DNA from: [Mycobacterium] vasticus
GTDB lineage: Bacteria; Actinomycetota; Actinomycetes; Mycobacteriales; Mycobacteriaceae
Length of the DNA: 64,000 nt
NCBI RefSeq assembly: GCF_020181595.1
Contig: NZ_CP084028.1
Coordinates: 3,831,232 to 3,895,231 of the forward strand
Direction: 5' to 3'
Shown: in pieces, positions 12,389-21,075 of the stretch
How the letters are laid out: every line of letters starts with the position of its first letter
Numbering within the stretch: position 1 is the stretch's first letter
Made by a program: the position numbers and the translations under genes
The notes under the pieces: model-generated
Told to the model about the DNA's origin: nothing
Seen by the model: only the letters and a program-made list of their open reading frames with translations
Databases searched by the model: none

Positions 12389-15300
12389 GTGCCGACGCCG
12401 CAAATCCCGCCACGGTTTCTGCGTGCCTCGGCTGCGCCGGCGCCCCGCACCCTGATCGACATCCTGCGTCAGACCGCCGAACGCTTCCCCGAAGCCTCCG
12501 CCATCGACGACGGCAATGTGGTGCTGACCTACGCCGAGCTGGTCACCGACATCTCCGACAGCGTCGCGTGGCTGGCCGAACGCGGTATCGGACGCGGCGA
12601 CCGGGTCGGCATCCGGATGCCCTCGGGCACCTATTCGCTCTACACCGCGATCCTGGCGGTGCTGGCCGCCGGCGCGGCCTATGTGCCCGTCGACGCCGAC
12701 GATCCGGCCGAACGAGCCGAGCTGGTGTTCGGCGAGGCGCAGGTGGCCGGCGTGATCACCGAGAAGGGTCTGACCCGTGGCCCGGGGGCGCCGGGCGGGA
12801 TGCCGGCGTCGTCGCCGACCGAGGACGACGACGCCTGGATCATCTTCACCTCCGGGTCGACCGGCACCCCCAAGGGCGTGGCGATCACCCACCGCAGCGC
12901 GGCGGCCTTCGTCGACGCCGAGGCGCAGTTGTTCTGCCAGGATCAGCCGATCGGGCCGGGTGATCGGGTGCTGGCCGGCCTGTCGGTGGCGTTCGACGCG
13001 TCGTGTGAGGAGATGTGGCTGGCGTGGCGCTACGGCGCCTGCCTGGTGCCGGCCCCGCGGTCGCTGGTGCGCAGCGGCATGGACCTGGGGCCGTGGCTGG
13101 TGGCCCGCGACGTGACCGTGGTGTCGACGGTGCCGACGCTGGCGGCGATGTGGCCGGCCGAGGCGCTGGAGGCGGTGCGGTTGCTGATCTTCGGCGGCGA
13201 GGCCTGCCCGCCGGAACTGGCGGCCCGCCTGGCGGTGGAGGGCCGAGAGGTGTGGAACACCTACGGGCCCACCGAGGCCACGGTGGTGGCCTGCGCCGCG
13301 CCCCTCGACGGCTCCGATCCGGTGCGGATCGGCCTGCCGCTGGCCGGCTGGGATCTGGCGGTGATCGGCGCCGACGGAGCACCGGTGGACATCGGCGAGG
13401 TCGGTGAGTTGGTGATCGGCGGGGTGGGGCTGGGCCGCTATCTCGACGACGCCCGGGACGCCGAGAAGTACGCGCCGCTGCCCGGCCTGGACTGGCCGCG
13501 GGCCTATCGCAGTGGGGACCTGGTGCAGTTGCAGACCGACGGGCTGGTGTTCTGCGGCCGGGCCGACGACCAGGTCAAGGTCGGCGGCCGGCGCATCGAA
13601 CTGGGTGAGGTGGACACCGCGCTGATGGCGCTGCCCGGGGTGAGCGGCGGCGCGGCCGCGGTGCGCGAAAGCGCCGGTGGCACACCGCTGTTGGTCGGGT
13701 ATCTGGCCAGCACCGACCCGGACTTCGACCTGGTCGCTGCGCGCGCACTGCTGGCTCGACAGCTGCCCGCCGCGCTGGTTCCGCGGCTGGTGCGCCTCAC
13801 CGAGCTGCCCACCCGGACCTCCGGCAAGGTCGACCGTGACGCGCTGCCCTGGCCGGTGCCCGGCGCCGACGAGTCCTCGGCCCTGGACGGCGTCGACGGC
13901 ACCCTGGGCTGGCTGGCCGGGCTGTGGCGCGACGTTTTGGGCACCCCGGTCGAGGACGAGCGGGCCGACTTCTTCGCCCTGGGCGGCGGATCGCTGGCGG
14001 CAGCGCAGCTGGTGGCCGCGGTGCGCCAGCGCTACCCGAAGCTCACCGTCGCGCAGCTCTACGACCGGCCGCGGCTCGGTTCGCTGGCCGGGTTCCTCGA
14101 CGACATGGGGGCAGCCGATCCGGCGGGTGAGGGGGCGCCGGCGGTGGCGACGGTACCGACGGTGCCCCGGCTGACCCAGGCCGCCCAGGTGCTGCTGTCG
14201 GTGCCGCTGGCAACCCTGGCCGGCCTGCAGTGGGTGGCCTGGCTGGCGCTGATCAACAACGCGGCGTCGATGTGGCATCCGCTGCCCTGGCAGGCGCGCC
14301 TGAACTGGTGGTGGGTGATCGCCGCGTTCGTACTGTTCGTCACCCCGCTGGGCCGGATGGGCATCGCTGCGTTCGGGGCCCGGGTGCTGCTGGCCGGTCT
14401 GGCGCCCGGCACCTACCGGCGTGGCGGGCGCGAGCATCTGCGGATCTGGATCGCCGAGCGGCTGGCCGCAGCCAGCGGAGCCGAGAACCTCGCCGGCGCA
14501 CCGTGGTTGGTGTACTACGCCCGGGCGCTGGGCAACACCATCGGTAAGGGCGTCGACCTGCACTCCGCCCCGCCCGTGACGGGAATGCTGACGCTGGGGC
14601 ACCGCTGCTCGATCGAGCCGGAGGTCGATCTGACCGGGTACTGGGTGGACGGCGAGGACTTCCACGTCGGCCCCATCACGATCGGCAACGACGCCACCAT
14701 CGGCGCTCGCACCACCCTGGCGCCAGGCGCCTCGGTCGGCAAGGACGCCGACGTCGGCCCCGGTTCCGGGGTGGTCGGCGAGGTGAAGAAGGGCCAGTAC
14801 TGGACGGGCTCGCCAGCGGTGAAATCCGGCAAGGCACGCCATCCGTGGCCCGATCACCGGCCACCGGCCCGCCCGGCGTGGGTGGCGGTCTACGGGCTGA
14901 CGTCGCTGCTGCTGGGCGGCCTGCCACTGCTGGCACTGGGCGCCGGGCTGGCCGTGCTGGGCTGGTCGGTGCGCGACGCCACCACCCTCGGTGCGGCGAT
15001 CCGCCCGGTGGCGGTGTGGACACCGGTGGCCGCGCTGACCGCGCTGGGCTGTTACGCCGCGCTGACCGTCATCGGGGTGCGACTGCTGTCGATCGGGCTG
15101 CGGGAGGGCTACCACCCGGTGCGCAGCCGGGTGGGCTGGCAGTTGTGGGCCACCGAGCGGCTGATGGACGCGGCCCGCGACTACCTGTTCCCGATCTACG
15201 CCAGCCTGATCACCCCGTGGTGGCTGCGGCTGCTGGGCGCCAAGGTGGGCGAGGGCACCGAGATCTCCACCGCGCTGCTGATCCCGAAGTTCACGGTGAT

Positions 15301-16267
15301 CGCCGACGGCGCCTTCCTGGCCGACGACACCATGGTCGCCTCCTACGAGCTGGGCGGCGGCTGGATTCACGTCGCACCGGCCACCATCGGCAAGCGCGCT
15401 TTCCTGGGCAACTCCGGGATCACTCAGCCGGGCCGGCGGGTACCCGACAAGGCCTTGGTGGCGGTGCTGTCCACGGCACCGCACAAGGCCAAGACCGGCT
15501 CGTCGTGGCTGGGCAGCCCGCCGGTTCGGCTGCGCCGCAAGGCCGCCGACTCCGATGCCGAGCGAACCTTCGCCCCACCAGTGCGACTCAAGCTGATGCG
15601 CGCCGTCATGGAGACCTTCCGGCTGATCCCGGTCGTGGCGACCTTTGCGATCGGTGTCACCGTACTCGGGGCATTGCATTGGGGTGCAATGCATTATGGC
15701 TACAAGTGGGCGGCCCTGGGCAGCGGCGTGGTGCTGCTGACCGCCGGGGCGGTTGCCGGCGGTGCCGCGGTGGTGGCGAAATGGCTTATGGTGGGCCGGA
15801 TTCAGGCAACCGAGCACCCGCTGTGGTCGTCGTTCGTGTGGCGCAATGAGGTGTCCGACACCTTCGTCGAGACCGTGGCCGCCCCGTGGTTCGCCCGCGC
15901 CGCCACCGGCACCCCGGTGATCAACCTGTGGCTGCGGGCGCTGGGCGCCGACATCGGGCGGGGCGTGTGGTGTGAGACCTACTGGCTGCCCGAAGCCGAC
16001 CTGGTGACGCTGGGCCCCGGCGCCACCGTCAACCGCGGCTGCGTGGTGCAGACCCACCTGTTCCACGACCGGATCATGCAGCTCGACACCGTCACGCTGG
16101 AAGCCGGCGCCACCCTGGGGCCGCACTGTGTGGCACTGCCGGCCGCACGCCTGGGCGCGGGCACCAGCGTCGGCCCCGCTTCACTGGTGATGCGCGGCGA
16201 CCAGGTGCCGCCCGCAACGCGCTGGCAGGGCAACCCGATCGCACCGGCGACCGGAGCAACACGGTGA
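12389..16267 (+). CDS. Pls/PosA-type single-module non-ribosomal peptide synthetase
   Basis: A membrane NRPS of about 1292 residues. An adenylation domain (FTSGSTGTPKG near residue 150, FDASCEEMW near 202, GPTEAT near 293, GRADDQVKVGG near 390, TSGKVDRD near 477) is followed by a carrier domain (LGGGSL, Ser near 531), then transmembrane helices separating tandem left-handed beta-helix/acyltransferase-like blocks, the layout of epsilon-poly-lysine synthetase. There is no condensation or thioesterase domain, so in this family the C-terminal part forms the peptide bonds. The FDASCEEMW pocket suggests a basic amino acid, as inference. GTG 12389 follows a TACCTT box; ATG 12344, touching the upstream stop, is an alternative adding 15 residues. 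Confidence 0.85.
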   Translation: MPTPQIPPRFLRASAAPAPRTLIDILRQTAERFPEASAIDDGNVVLTYAELVTDISDSVAWLAERGIGRGDRVGIRMPSGTYSLYTAILAVLAAGAAYVPVDADDPAERAELVFGEAQVAGVITEKGLTRGPGAPGGMPASSPTEDDDAWIIFTSGSTGTPKGVAITHRSAAAFVDAEAQLFCQDQPIGPGDRVLAGLSVAFDASCEEMWLAWRYGACLVPAPRSLVRSGMDLGPWLVARDVTVVSTVPTLAAMWPAEALEAVRLLIFGGEACPPELAARLAVEGREVWNTYGPTEATVVACAAPLDGSDPVRIGLPLAGWDLAVIGADGAPVDIGEVGELVIGGVGLGRYLDDARDAEKYAPLPGLDWPRAYRSGDLVQLQTDGLVFCGRADDQVKVGGRRIELGEVDTALMALPGVSGGAAAVRESAGGTPLLVGYLASTDPDFDLVAARALLARQLPAALVPRLVRLTELPTRTSGKVDRDALPWPVPGADESSALDGVDGTLGWLAGLWRDVLGTPVEDERADFFALGGGSLAAAQLVAAVRQRYPKLTVAQLYDRPRLGSLAGFLDDMGAADPAGEGAPAVATVPTVPRLTQAAQVLLSVPLATLAGLQWVAWLALINNAASMWHPLPWQARLNWWWVIAAFVLFVTPLGRMGIAAFGARVLLAGLAPGTYRRGGREHLRIWIAERLAAASGAENLAGAPWLVYYARALGNTIGKGVDLHSAPPVTGMLTLGHRCSIEPEVDLTGYWVDGEDFHVGPITIGNDATIGARTTLAPGASVGKDADVGPGSGVVGEVKKGQYWTGSPAVKSGKARHPWPDHRPPARPAWVAVYGLTSLLLGGLPLLALGAGLAVLGWSVRDATTLGAAIRPVAVWTPVAALTALGCYAALTVIGVRLLSIGLREGYHPVRSRVGWQLWATERLMDAARDYLFPIYASLITPWWLRLLGAKVGEGTEISTALLIPKFTVIADGAFLADDTMVASYELGGGWIHVAPATIGKRAFLGNSGITQPGRRVPDKALVAVLSTAPHKAKTGSSWLGSPPVRLRRKAADSDAERTFAPPVRLKLMRAVMETFRLIPVVATFAIGVTVLGALHWGAMHYGYKWAALGSGVVLLTAGAVAGGAAVVAKWLMVGRIQATEHPLWSSFVWRNEVSDTFVETVAAPWFARAATGTPVINLWLRALGADIGRGVWCETYWLPEADLVTLGPGATVNRGCVVQTHLFHDRIMQLDTVTLEAGATLGPHCVALPAARLGAGTSVGPASLVMRGDQVPPATRWQGNPIAPATGATR

Positions 16268-17607
16268 GCAAACCCGTCAAGAAGAGCACCGCGAAACCCC
16301 GAACCGAGCCGCCCGTCATCGACCCCTATCTGCCCGGCAGTGGTAACGCCGGCTACCGGGTGTCGCGCTACGAGCTGGACCTGGAGTACAAGGTCGCCAG
16401 CAACCGGCTGTCGGGGACGGTGACCATCACCGCGACCACGACCACCGCACTGCGGGTGTTCACCCTGGACCTCGCCGAGCCGATGTCGGTGTCCAAGGTG
16501 CGGGTCAACGGCCGCGCCCCCACCCGGTTCGCCACCGCAGGCGCCAAGCTGCGGATCACGCTGGCCGACCCGTTGCCCGCCGGGGCCGCCCTGGTGGTCA
16601 GCGTCCGCTACTCGGGATCCCCGCGGCCACGCGACACCGTTTGGGGGGAAGTCGGTTTCGAGGAACTGACGGACGGCGCCCTGGTCTCCGGACAGCCCAA
16701 CGGCGCTCCGTGTTGGTTCCCCTGCGATGACCACCCTGCTGCTAAGGCGAGCTACCTGGTCCAGATCAGCACCGACAGCCCGTATCGCGCGGTGGCCAAC
16801 GGCGAGCTGCTGTCGCGGCGGGTCCGGGCGGGGCGCACCACCTGGGTCTACGAGCAGCCTGAGCCGACACCGACCTACCTGGTCACCCTGCAGATCGGCC
16901 AGTACGTGACGCACCGACTGGCCGGGTCCGAGGTGCCGATCAACGCGGTGCTGCCCGCCCGGCTGCGCACCGAGTTCGACCACGACTTCGCCGACCAGCC
17001 CGAGATGATGGCGCTGTTCGTGCGACTGTTCGGCCCCTACCCGCTGGCTGCCGGCTACACCGTGGTGGTCACCGACGACAACCTGGAAATCCCCCTTGAA
17101 GCACAGGGCATTTCGATCTTCGGCGCCAACCACTGCGACGGCACCGGCGGCTCAGAGCGGCTGATCGCCCACGAGCTGGCGCATCAGTGGTTCGGCAACA
17201 GCGTGACGGTGCGCCACTGGCGCGACATCTGGCTGCACGAGGGTTTCGCCTGCTACGCCGAATGGCTGTGGTCGGAGCATTCCGGCGGACGCAGCGCCGA
17301 CCAATGGGCCCAGCACTACCACCGCCAGCTGGCGGCGCTGCCGCAGGATCTGCTGTTGGCCGATCCGGGCCCGGCCGACATGTTCGATGACCGCCTCTAC
17401 AAGCGCGGCGCGCTCACCCTGCACCGGCTGCGCGTCCTGATCGGGGACGCCGACTTCTTCGCGCTGCTGCGGGACTGGACGACGCGCCACCGGCACGGCA
17501 ACGCCAGTACCGACGACTTCACCGGCCTGGCCGCCAACTACGCCAAGGTGTCGCTGCAGCCGCTGTGGCAGGCCTGGCTGTACTCCAGAGCGCTGCCGCC
17601 GCAGTAG
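16264..17607 (+). CDS. M1-family zinc metallopeptidase, short form
   Basis: A 447-residue protein with the N-terminal beta-saddle and the thermolysin-like domain of M1 aminopeptidases but lacking the C-terminal helical domain. The zinc site is intact: HELAHQWF (His303, His307) with the third ligand Glu326 in WLHEGF. The usual GAMEN exopeptidase motif is altered; EAQGISIFG occupies its place. GTG 16264 overlaps the NRPS stop (GTGA), so the two are translationally coupled; a peptidase tied to a peptide synthetase could process or recycle its product, which is inference. The N-terminus is Lys-rich without a signal peptide. Confidence 0.88.
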   Translation: MSKPVKKSTAKPRTEPPVIDPYLPGSGNAGYRVSRYELDLEYKVASNRLSGTVTITATTTTALRVFTLDLAEPMSVSKVRVNGRAPTRFATAGAKLRITLADPLPAGAALVVSVRYSGSPRPRDTVWGEVGFEELTDGALVSGQPNGAPCWFPCDDHPAAKASYLVQISTDSPYRAVANGELLSRRVRAGRTTWVYEQPEPTPTYLVTLQIGQYVTHRLAGSEVPINAVLPARLRTEFDHDFADQPEMMALFVRLFGPYPLAAGYTVVVTDDNLEIPLEAQGISIFGANHCDGTGGSERLIAHELAHQWFGNSVTVRHWRDIWLHEGFACYAEWLWSEHSGGRSADQWAQHYHRQLAALPQDLLLADPGPADMFDDRLYKRGALTLHRLRVLIGDADFFALLRDWTTRHRHGNASTDDFTGLAANYAKVSLQPLWQAWLYSRALPPQ

Positions 17608-17700
17608 CGCGACCTGCCGGCGACGGCAGATATGCGTTTCGTATGAGTCCGCTCTGCGGAGTTGCCGGGTCCGCCGGGTCGAAAATACCGTCGAATATTG

Positions 17701-17906
17701 ATGAACTTTGCCGCGTTGCCGCCGGAGGTCAACTCCGCGCTCATGTACGCCGGACCCGGATCCGGCCCCATCCGAGCCGCCGCCACCGCCTGGAAAACCA
17801 TGGCCGCCGAACTCGAAACCGCCGCCAACTCCTACCGAACCCTCATCACCGGACTCACCGACCAAACCTGGCAAGGCCCCGCCGCAGTCGCCATGACCAC
17901 CGCCGC
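17701..17906 (+). repeat. Direct repeat copy A of PPE 5' region
   Basis: Nearly identical (205 of 206 bases) to 19293-19498. With the second matching block 18141-18232 versus 19499-19590 it shows a recent duplication or gene conversion limited to the PPE-domain coding DNA. Confidence 0.9.
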
Positions 17907-18972
17907 AGCCCCCTACGCCACCTGGATGCACACCACCGCAACCCAAGCCGCCCACGCCGGCACCCAAGCAGCAGCCGCCGCAGCCGCCTACGAAACCGCC
18001 TTCGCCATGACCGTCCCACCCGCGGTCATCACCGCCAACCGCACCCAACTGGCCACCCTGACCGCCACCAACCTCCTCGGCCAGAACACCGCCGCCATCG
18101 CCGCCAACGAAGCCCACTACGCCACCATGTGGGCCCAAGACGCCACCGCCATGTACAGCTACGCCACCGGCGCAGCCGCAGCCACCCAACTCCCCACCTT
18201 CACCCCACCACAAACCACCGCCAACCCCGCCGACGACACCTCGGGGGCCTACCAGGGCGCGGGCGAGGAGGGCCTGCTGCTCGACATCCTGGTGGCACTG
18301 CTGGAGGTGGACAGCATCGCGCCGTTCGAGGGCGGCGGCGCCGGGCTGGAGTTCGGCGGCCTGGCCATCGAGGCGGCCAGCCTCGGGCCGTTCGCCGGGC
18401 TGGGTTTCACCGGTGACCTGGGCGCCGTCGGCGGTCTGGGCCTGATCGGTCAAACCGCACCCCCCGTCGGTGGCCTGCTTCCGGCGGCCGCATTGAGATC
18501 GGCGAGCGGGCCGGTGGGGGCGGCCGGCCGGGTCGGGGCGACCTGGGCCTCGATCGGCAAGGCCGTGCCACTGGGATCCCTGTCGGTGCCACAGGCCTGG
18601 GTTGCCGCCACCCCCGCGGCACTACGCGAAGTCACCCTGGTCGCAGCACAATCCGGCACCGCCGCCGCAGCAACCGCCAGCGCCACCGAGATCCCGTTCG
18701 CCGAAATGGCCCTGGCCGGCATGGCCGGCCGCGCCATGACCGCCACCGTCGGCACCGCCGGACCCGGACGACGGCCACAGCTCACCCAGCCGAACCCCAC
18801 CGCACCACCCAAACCGGCCGAGGAATCGTTGGCAGCGGCAGAACCGGTGACCGGCGTGGAGATCCTCGCCGAACTGCGCGGCCTGGCAGAGCTGCGCGAC
18901 GCCGGGGTGCTGACCACGCAGGAGTTCGACCGGCAACGCGAACGGGTCATCGCAGATTTCATCGACGAGTAA
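17701..18972 (+). CDS. PPE family protein (PPE-SVP type) with SHOCT-like C-terminus
   Basis: A 423-residue PPE protein. It starts [20 protein letters not shown], carries the TWQGPAA (WxG) turn near residue 60, completes the ~180-residue helical PPE domain including the tip region around NLLGQNTAAIAANEAHY that in PPE proteins contacts the EspG chaperone, and has the SVPQAW motif of the SVP subfamily near residue 300. The C-terminal ~40 residues (LAELRGLAELRDAGVLT, then EFDRQR) look like a SHOCT oligomerisation motif. The PPE-domain DNA is C-strand-rich and uses CAA/GAA/ACC heavily, unlike its own 3' half. It is likely a type VII secretion substrate with the following PE. Confidence 0.93.
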   Translation: MNFAALPPEVNSALMYAGPGSGPIRAAATAWKTMAAELETAANSYRTLITGLTDQTWQGPAAVAMTTAAAPYATWMHTTATQAAHAGTQAAAAAAAYETAFAMTVPPAVITANRTQLATLTATNLLGQNTAAIAANEAHYATMWAQDATAMYSYATGAAAATQLPTFTPPQTTANPADDTSGAYQGAGEEGLLLDILVALLEVDSIAPFEGGGAGLEFGGLAIEAASLGPFAGLGFTGDLGAVGGLGLIGQTAPPVGGLLPAAALRSASGPVGAAGRVGATWASIGKAVPLGSLSVPQAWVAATPAALREVTLVAAQSGTAAAATASATEIPFAEMALAGMAGRAMTATVGTAGPGRRPQLTQPNPTAPPKPAEESLAAAEPVTGVEILAELRGLAELRDAGVLTTQEFDRQRERVIADFIDE

Positions 18973-18996
18973 ATATCGACCAGGAGGTTTGAGGAG

Positions 18997-19296
18997 ATGC
19001 CTTTCGTAGTCGCGCAACCGGAATCACTGTCCGGCGCCGCCATCGACCTGCAGAGCATCGGTTCGGCACTGCAGGCACAGAGCGCGGCCGTGGCCGCCCC
19101 GACCACCGCGATGGCGGCCCCGGCCTCCGACGTTGTCTCGGCGTCGGTCGCCGCCCGGTTCAACGCCAACGGCGCACTGTTCCAGAGCGTGGCGGCCCAG
19201 GCCGCCGCCGTCCACCAGATGTTCGTCAGCACCCTCGACGGCAGCGGCACCGCATATGCGGCCACCGAAGCCGCGAACGTGCTCGCCGCGCGATGA
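18997..19296 (+). CDS. PE family protein
   Basis: A 99-residue stand-alone PE domain ([21 protein letters not shown]), two long Ala-rich helices with no extra C-terminal domain. The YxxxD/E-type export signal is visible near the end (YAATEA). An unusually strong ribosome binding site (AGGAGG and GAGGAG) precedes ATG 18997. The stop overlaps the ATG of the next PPE gene (ATGA), the usual coupling of PE-PPE pairs that are secreted as heterodimers through an ESX system. Confidence 0.93.
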   Translation: MPFVVAQPESLSGAAIDLQSIGSALQAQSAAVAAPTTAMAAPASDVVSASVAARFNANGALFQSVAAQAAAVHQMFVSTLDGSGTAYAATEAANVLAAR

Positions 19297-19590
19297 ACTT
19301 TGCCGCGTTGCCGCCGGAGGTCAACTCCGCGCTCATGTACGCCGGACCCGGATCCGGCCCCATCCGAGCCGCCGCCACCGCCTGGAAAACCATGGCCGCC
19401 GAACTCGAATCCGCCGCCAACTCCTACCGAACCCTCATCACCGGACTCACCGACCAAACCTGGCAAGGCCCCGCCGCAGTCGCCATGACCACCGCCGCCG
19501 CCACCGCCATGTACAGCTACGCCACCGGCGCAGCCGCAGCCACCCAACTCCCCACCTTCACCCCACCACAAACCACCGCCAACCCCGCCG
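19293..19590 (+). repeat. Direct repeat copy B of PPE 5' region, with 234-base internal deletion
   Basis: Joins blocks homologous to 17701-17906 and 18141-18232. The junction lies in a GCCGCCACCGCC run, which could have served as a short homology for deletion. Confidence 0.88.
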
Positions 19591-20285
19591 GCCCGGCCGT
19601 CGCCACCGCGGCCGCAGCCACCGATGCAACGGCCGGCGGTGCCATCTCGCCCGGTCTGGCGTTCGATCTGATCGGCGCGGTTTTCGAGGTGGGCAGCGTC
19701 GGTCCGTTCGGTGGCATCGGACTGGGGGGCGCGTTCGGCGGTCTGGCGATCACCCTGGGCGAGCTGGCATTGCCCGAAGAGGGCGCGTTGGGTCTCGGAG
19801 CGCTGGGCGCCCTGGACCTGATCGGCACGGCCACACCGGCGGCTTCGACCGGGGCTACTTGGGCTTCCATGGGCCGAGCCGTGCCACTGAACGGACTGTC
19901 CGTTCCGCAGGCCTGGGCCGCCGCCACGCCGATGCGCCAAATCACCTTGGTGACAGCGCGATCCGGCACCGCCAGTGCCGCTGCCGCAGCCGCCGGAGCT
20001 GAGATTCCCTACGCCGAGATGGCGCTGTCCGGGGCGGCCGGACGCGCGATGGCCGGCACCGTCGGTGTCTCCGGAACCCGGCCGCAGCGGACCCAGCCCA
20101 AGGCCATCGCGGCGCCGCACCCACCGAAGCCGGCCCAGGAATCCCAAGAATCCGAAGACGTACCCGCACGGCCGAAGTCGATCGGCGTCGTCGCCGAACT
20201 GCGTGCGCTGGTCGAACTGCGGGACTCCGGCGTGCTGCCCCAGGAGAAATTCATCGAGCGTAAGGAACGACTCCTCGGTGAGTGA
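19293..20285 (+). CDS. PPE family protein lacking the central 78 residues of the PPE domain
   Basis: A 330-residue PPE-SVP protein. Its first 206 bases (19293-19498) match 17701-17906 with one difference, then the frame jumps to sequence matching 18141-18232. The result is an in-frame loss of 234 bases. The N-terminal helices and WxG turn (TWQGPAA) remain, but the long helices that pair with PE and form the EspG-binding tip are gone, so normal export seems doubtful. Downstream it diverges: an own middle region, SVPQAW, and a SHOCT-like C-terminus ([17 protein letters not shown]). Coupled to the PE gene by ATGA. It could be a decaying duplicate or a repurposed one. Confidence 0.88.
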   Translation: MNFAALPPEVNSALMYAGPGSGPIRAAATAWKTMAAELESAANSYRTLITGLTDQTWQGPAAVAMTTAAATAMYSYATGAAAATQLPTFTPPQTTANPAGPAVATAAAATDATAGGAISPGLAFDLIGAVFEVGSVGPFGGIGLGGAFGGLAITLGELALPEEGALGLGALGALDLIGTATPAASTGATWASMGRAVPLNGLSVPQAWAAATPMRQITLVTARSGTASAAAAAAGAEIPYAEMALSGAAGRAMAGTVGVSGTRPQRTQPKAIAAPHPPKPAQESQESEDVPARPKSIGVVAELRALVELRDSGVLPQEKFIERKERLLGE

Positions 20286-20313
20286 ACGCGGTCACGGGGG
20301 ATGATGGTGCCCG

Positions 20314-21075
20314 ATGGCGGATAACACGAACACCCGCACTCCGCGCAAGGCGATCCTCGGGCAGCTGCCACGGATCAACCGGCCCGACGGCTCACCGATT
20401 CGGGTACTGCTGGTCGACGACGAACCGGCCCTGACCAATCTGGTGACGATGGCACTGCACTACGAGGGCTGGGCCGTCGACGTCGCGCACAACGGCCGCG
20501 ACGCGGTGGCCAAGTTCCACAGCGGCGAACCCGATCTGCTGGTTCTGGACATCATGCTGCCCGACATCGACGGGCTGCAGATCCTGCAGCGGGTCCGCGA
20601 ATCCGACCCCTACACCCCGACGCTGTTCCTGACCGCCCGCGACTCGGTCACCGACAGGGTCACCGGGTTGACCTCGGGCGCCGACGACTACATGACCAAG
20701 CCGTTCAGCCTGGAGGAGTTGGTGGCCCGGCTGCGCGGGCTGCTACGGCGCGGCAGTGCGCTGATGCCGCCGGTGGACGAGGTGCTCACCGTCGGTGACC
20801 TGATCCTCGACGGCGCAAGCCGCCAGGTCACTCGCAACAAGACCGCGGTGTCGTTGAGCACCACCGAATTCGAGCTGCTGCGGTTCCTGATGCGCCACCC
20901 CGACCGTGCGCTGACCCGCGCCGAGATCCTGGACCGGGTGTGGAACTACGACTTCGCCGGGCGCACCAGCATCGTCGATCTCTATATCTCCTACCTGCGC
21001 AAGAAGATCGACGGCGACCGCCCGATGATCCACACCGTTCGCGGGGTCGGTTACCTGCTGAAGCCGCACCCGTGA
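20314..21075 (+). CDS. OmpR/PhoB-family response regulator
   Basis: A 253-residue two-component regulator. Receiver domain about residues 30-145 with acidic pair DDE, phospho-acceptor Asp79 in VLDIMLPDIDG, Thr in FLTARD and Lys in KPFSLEE; winged-helix DNA-binding domain about 155-252 with RAEILDRVW and HTVRGVGYLL. The N-terminal 25 residues (MADNTNTRTPRKAILGQLPR) are an extra basic extension as seen in TrcR/TcrX-like mycobacterial regulators, but I cannot assign an ortholog. It overlaps the kinase gene by four bases (GTGA). Confidence 0.93.
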   Translation: MADNTNTRTPRKAILGQLPRINRPDGSPIRVLLVDDEPALTNLVTMALHYEGWAVDVAHNGRDAVAKFHSGEPDLLVLDIMLPDIDGLQILQRVRESDPYTPTLFLTARDSVTDRVTGLTSGADDYMTKPFSLEELVARLRGLLRRGSALMPPVDEVLTVGDLILDGASRQVTRNKTAVSLSTTEFELLRFLMRHPDRALTRAEILDRVWNYDFAGRTSIVDLYISYLRKKIDGDRPMIHTVRGVGYLLKPHP

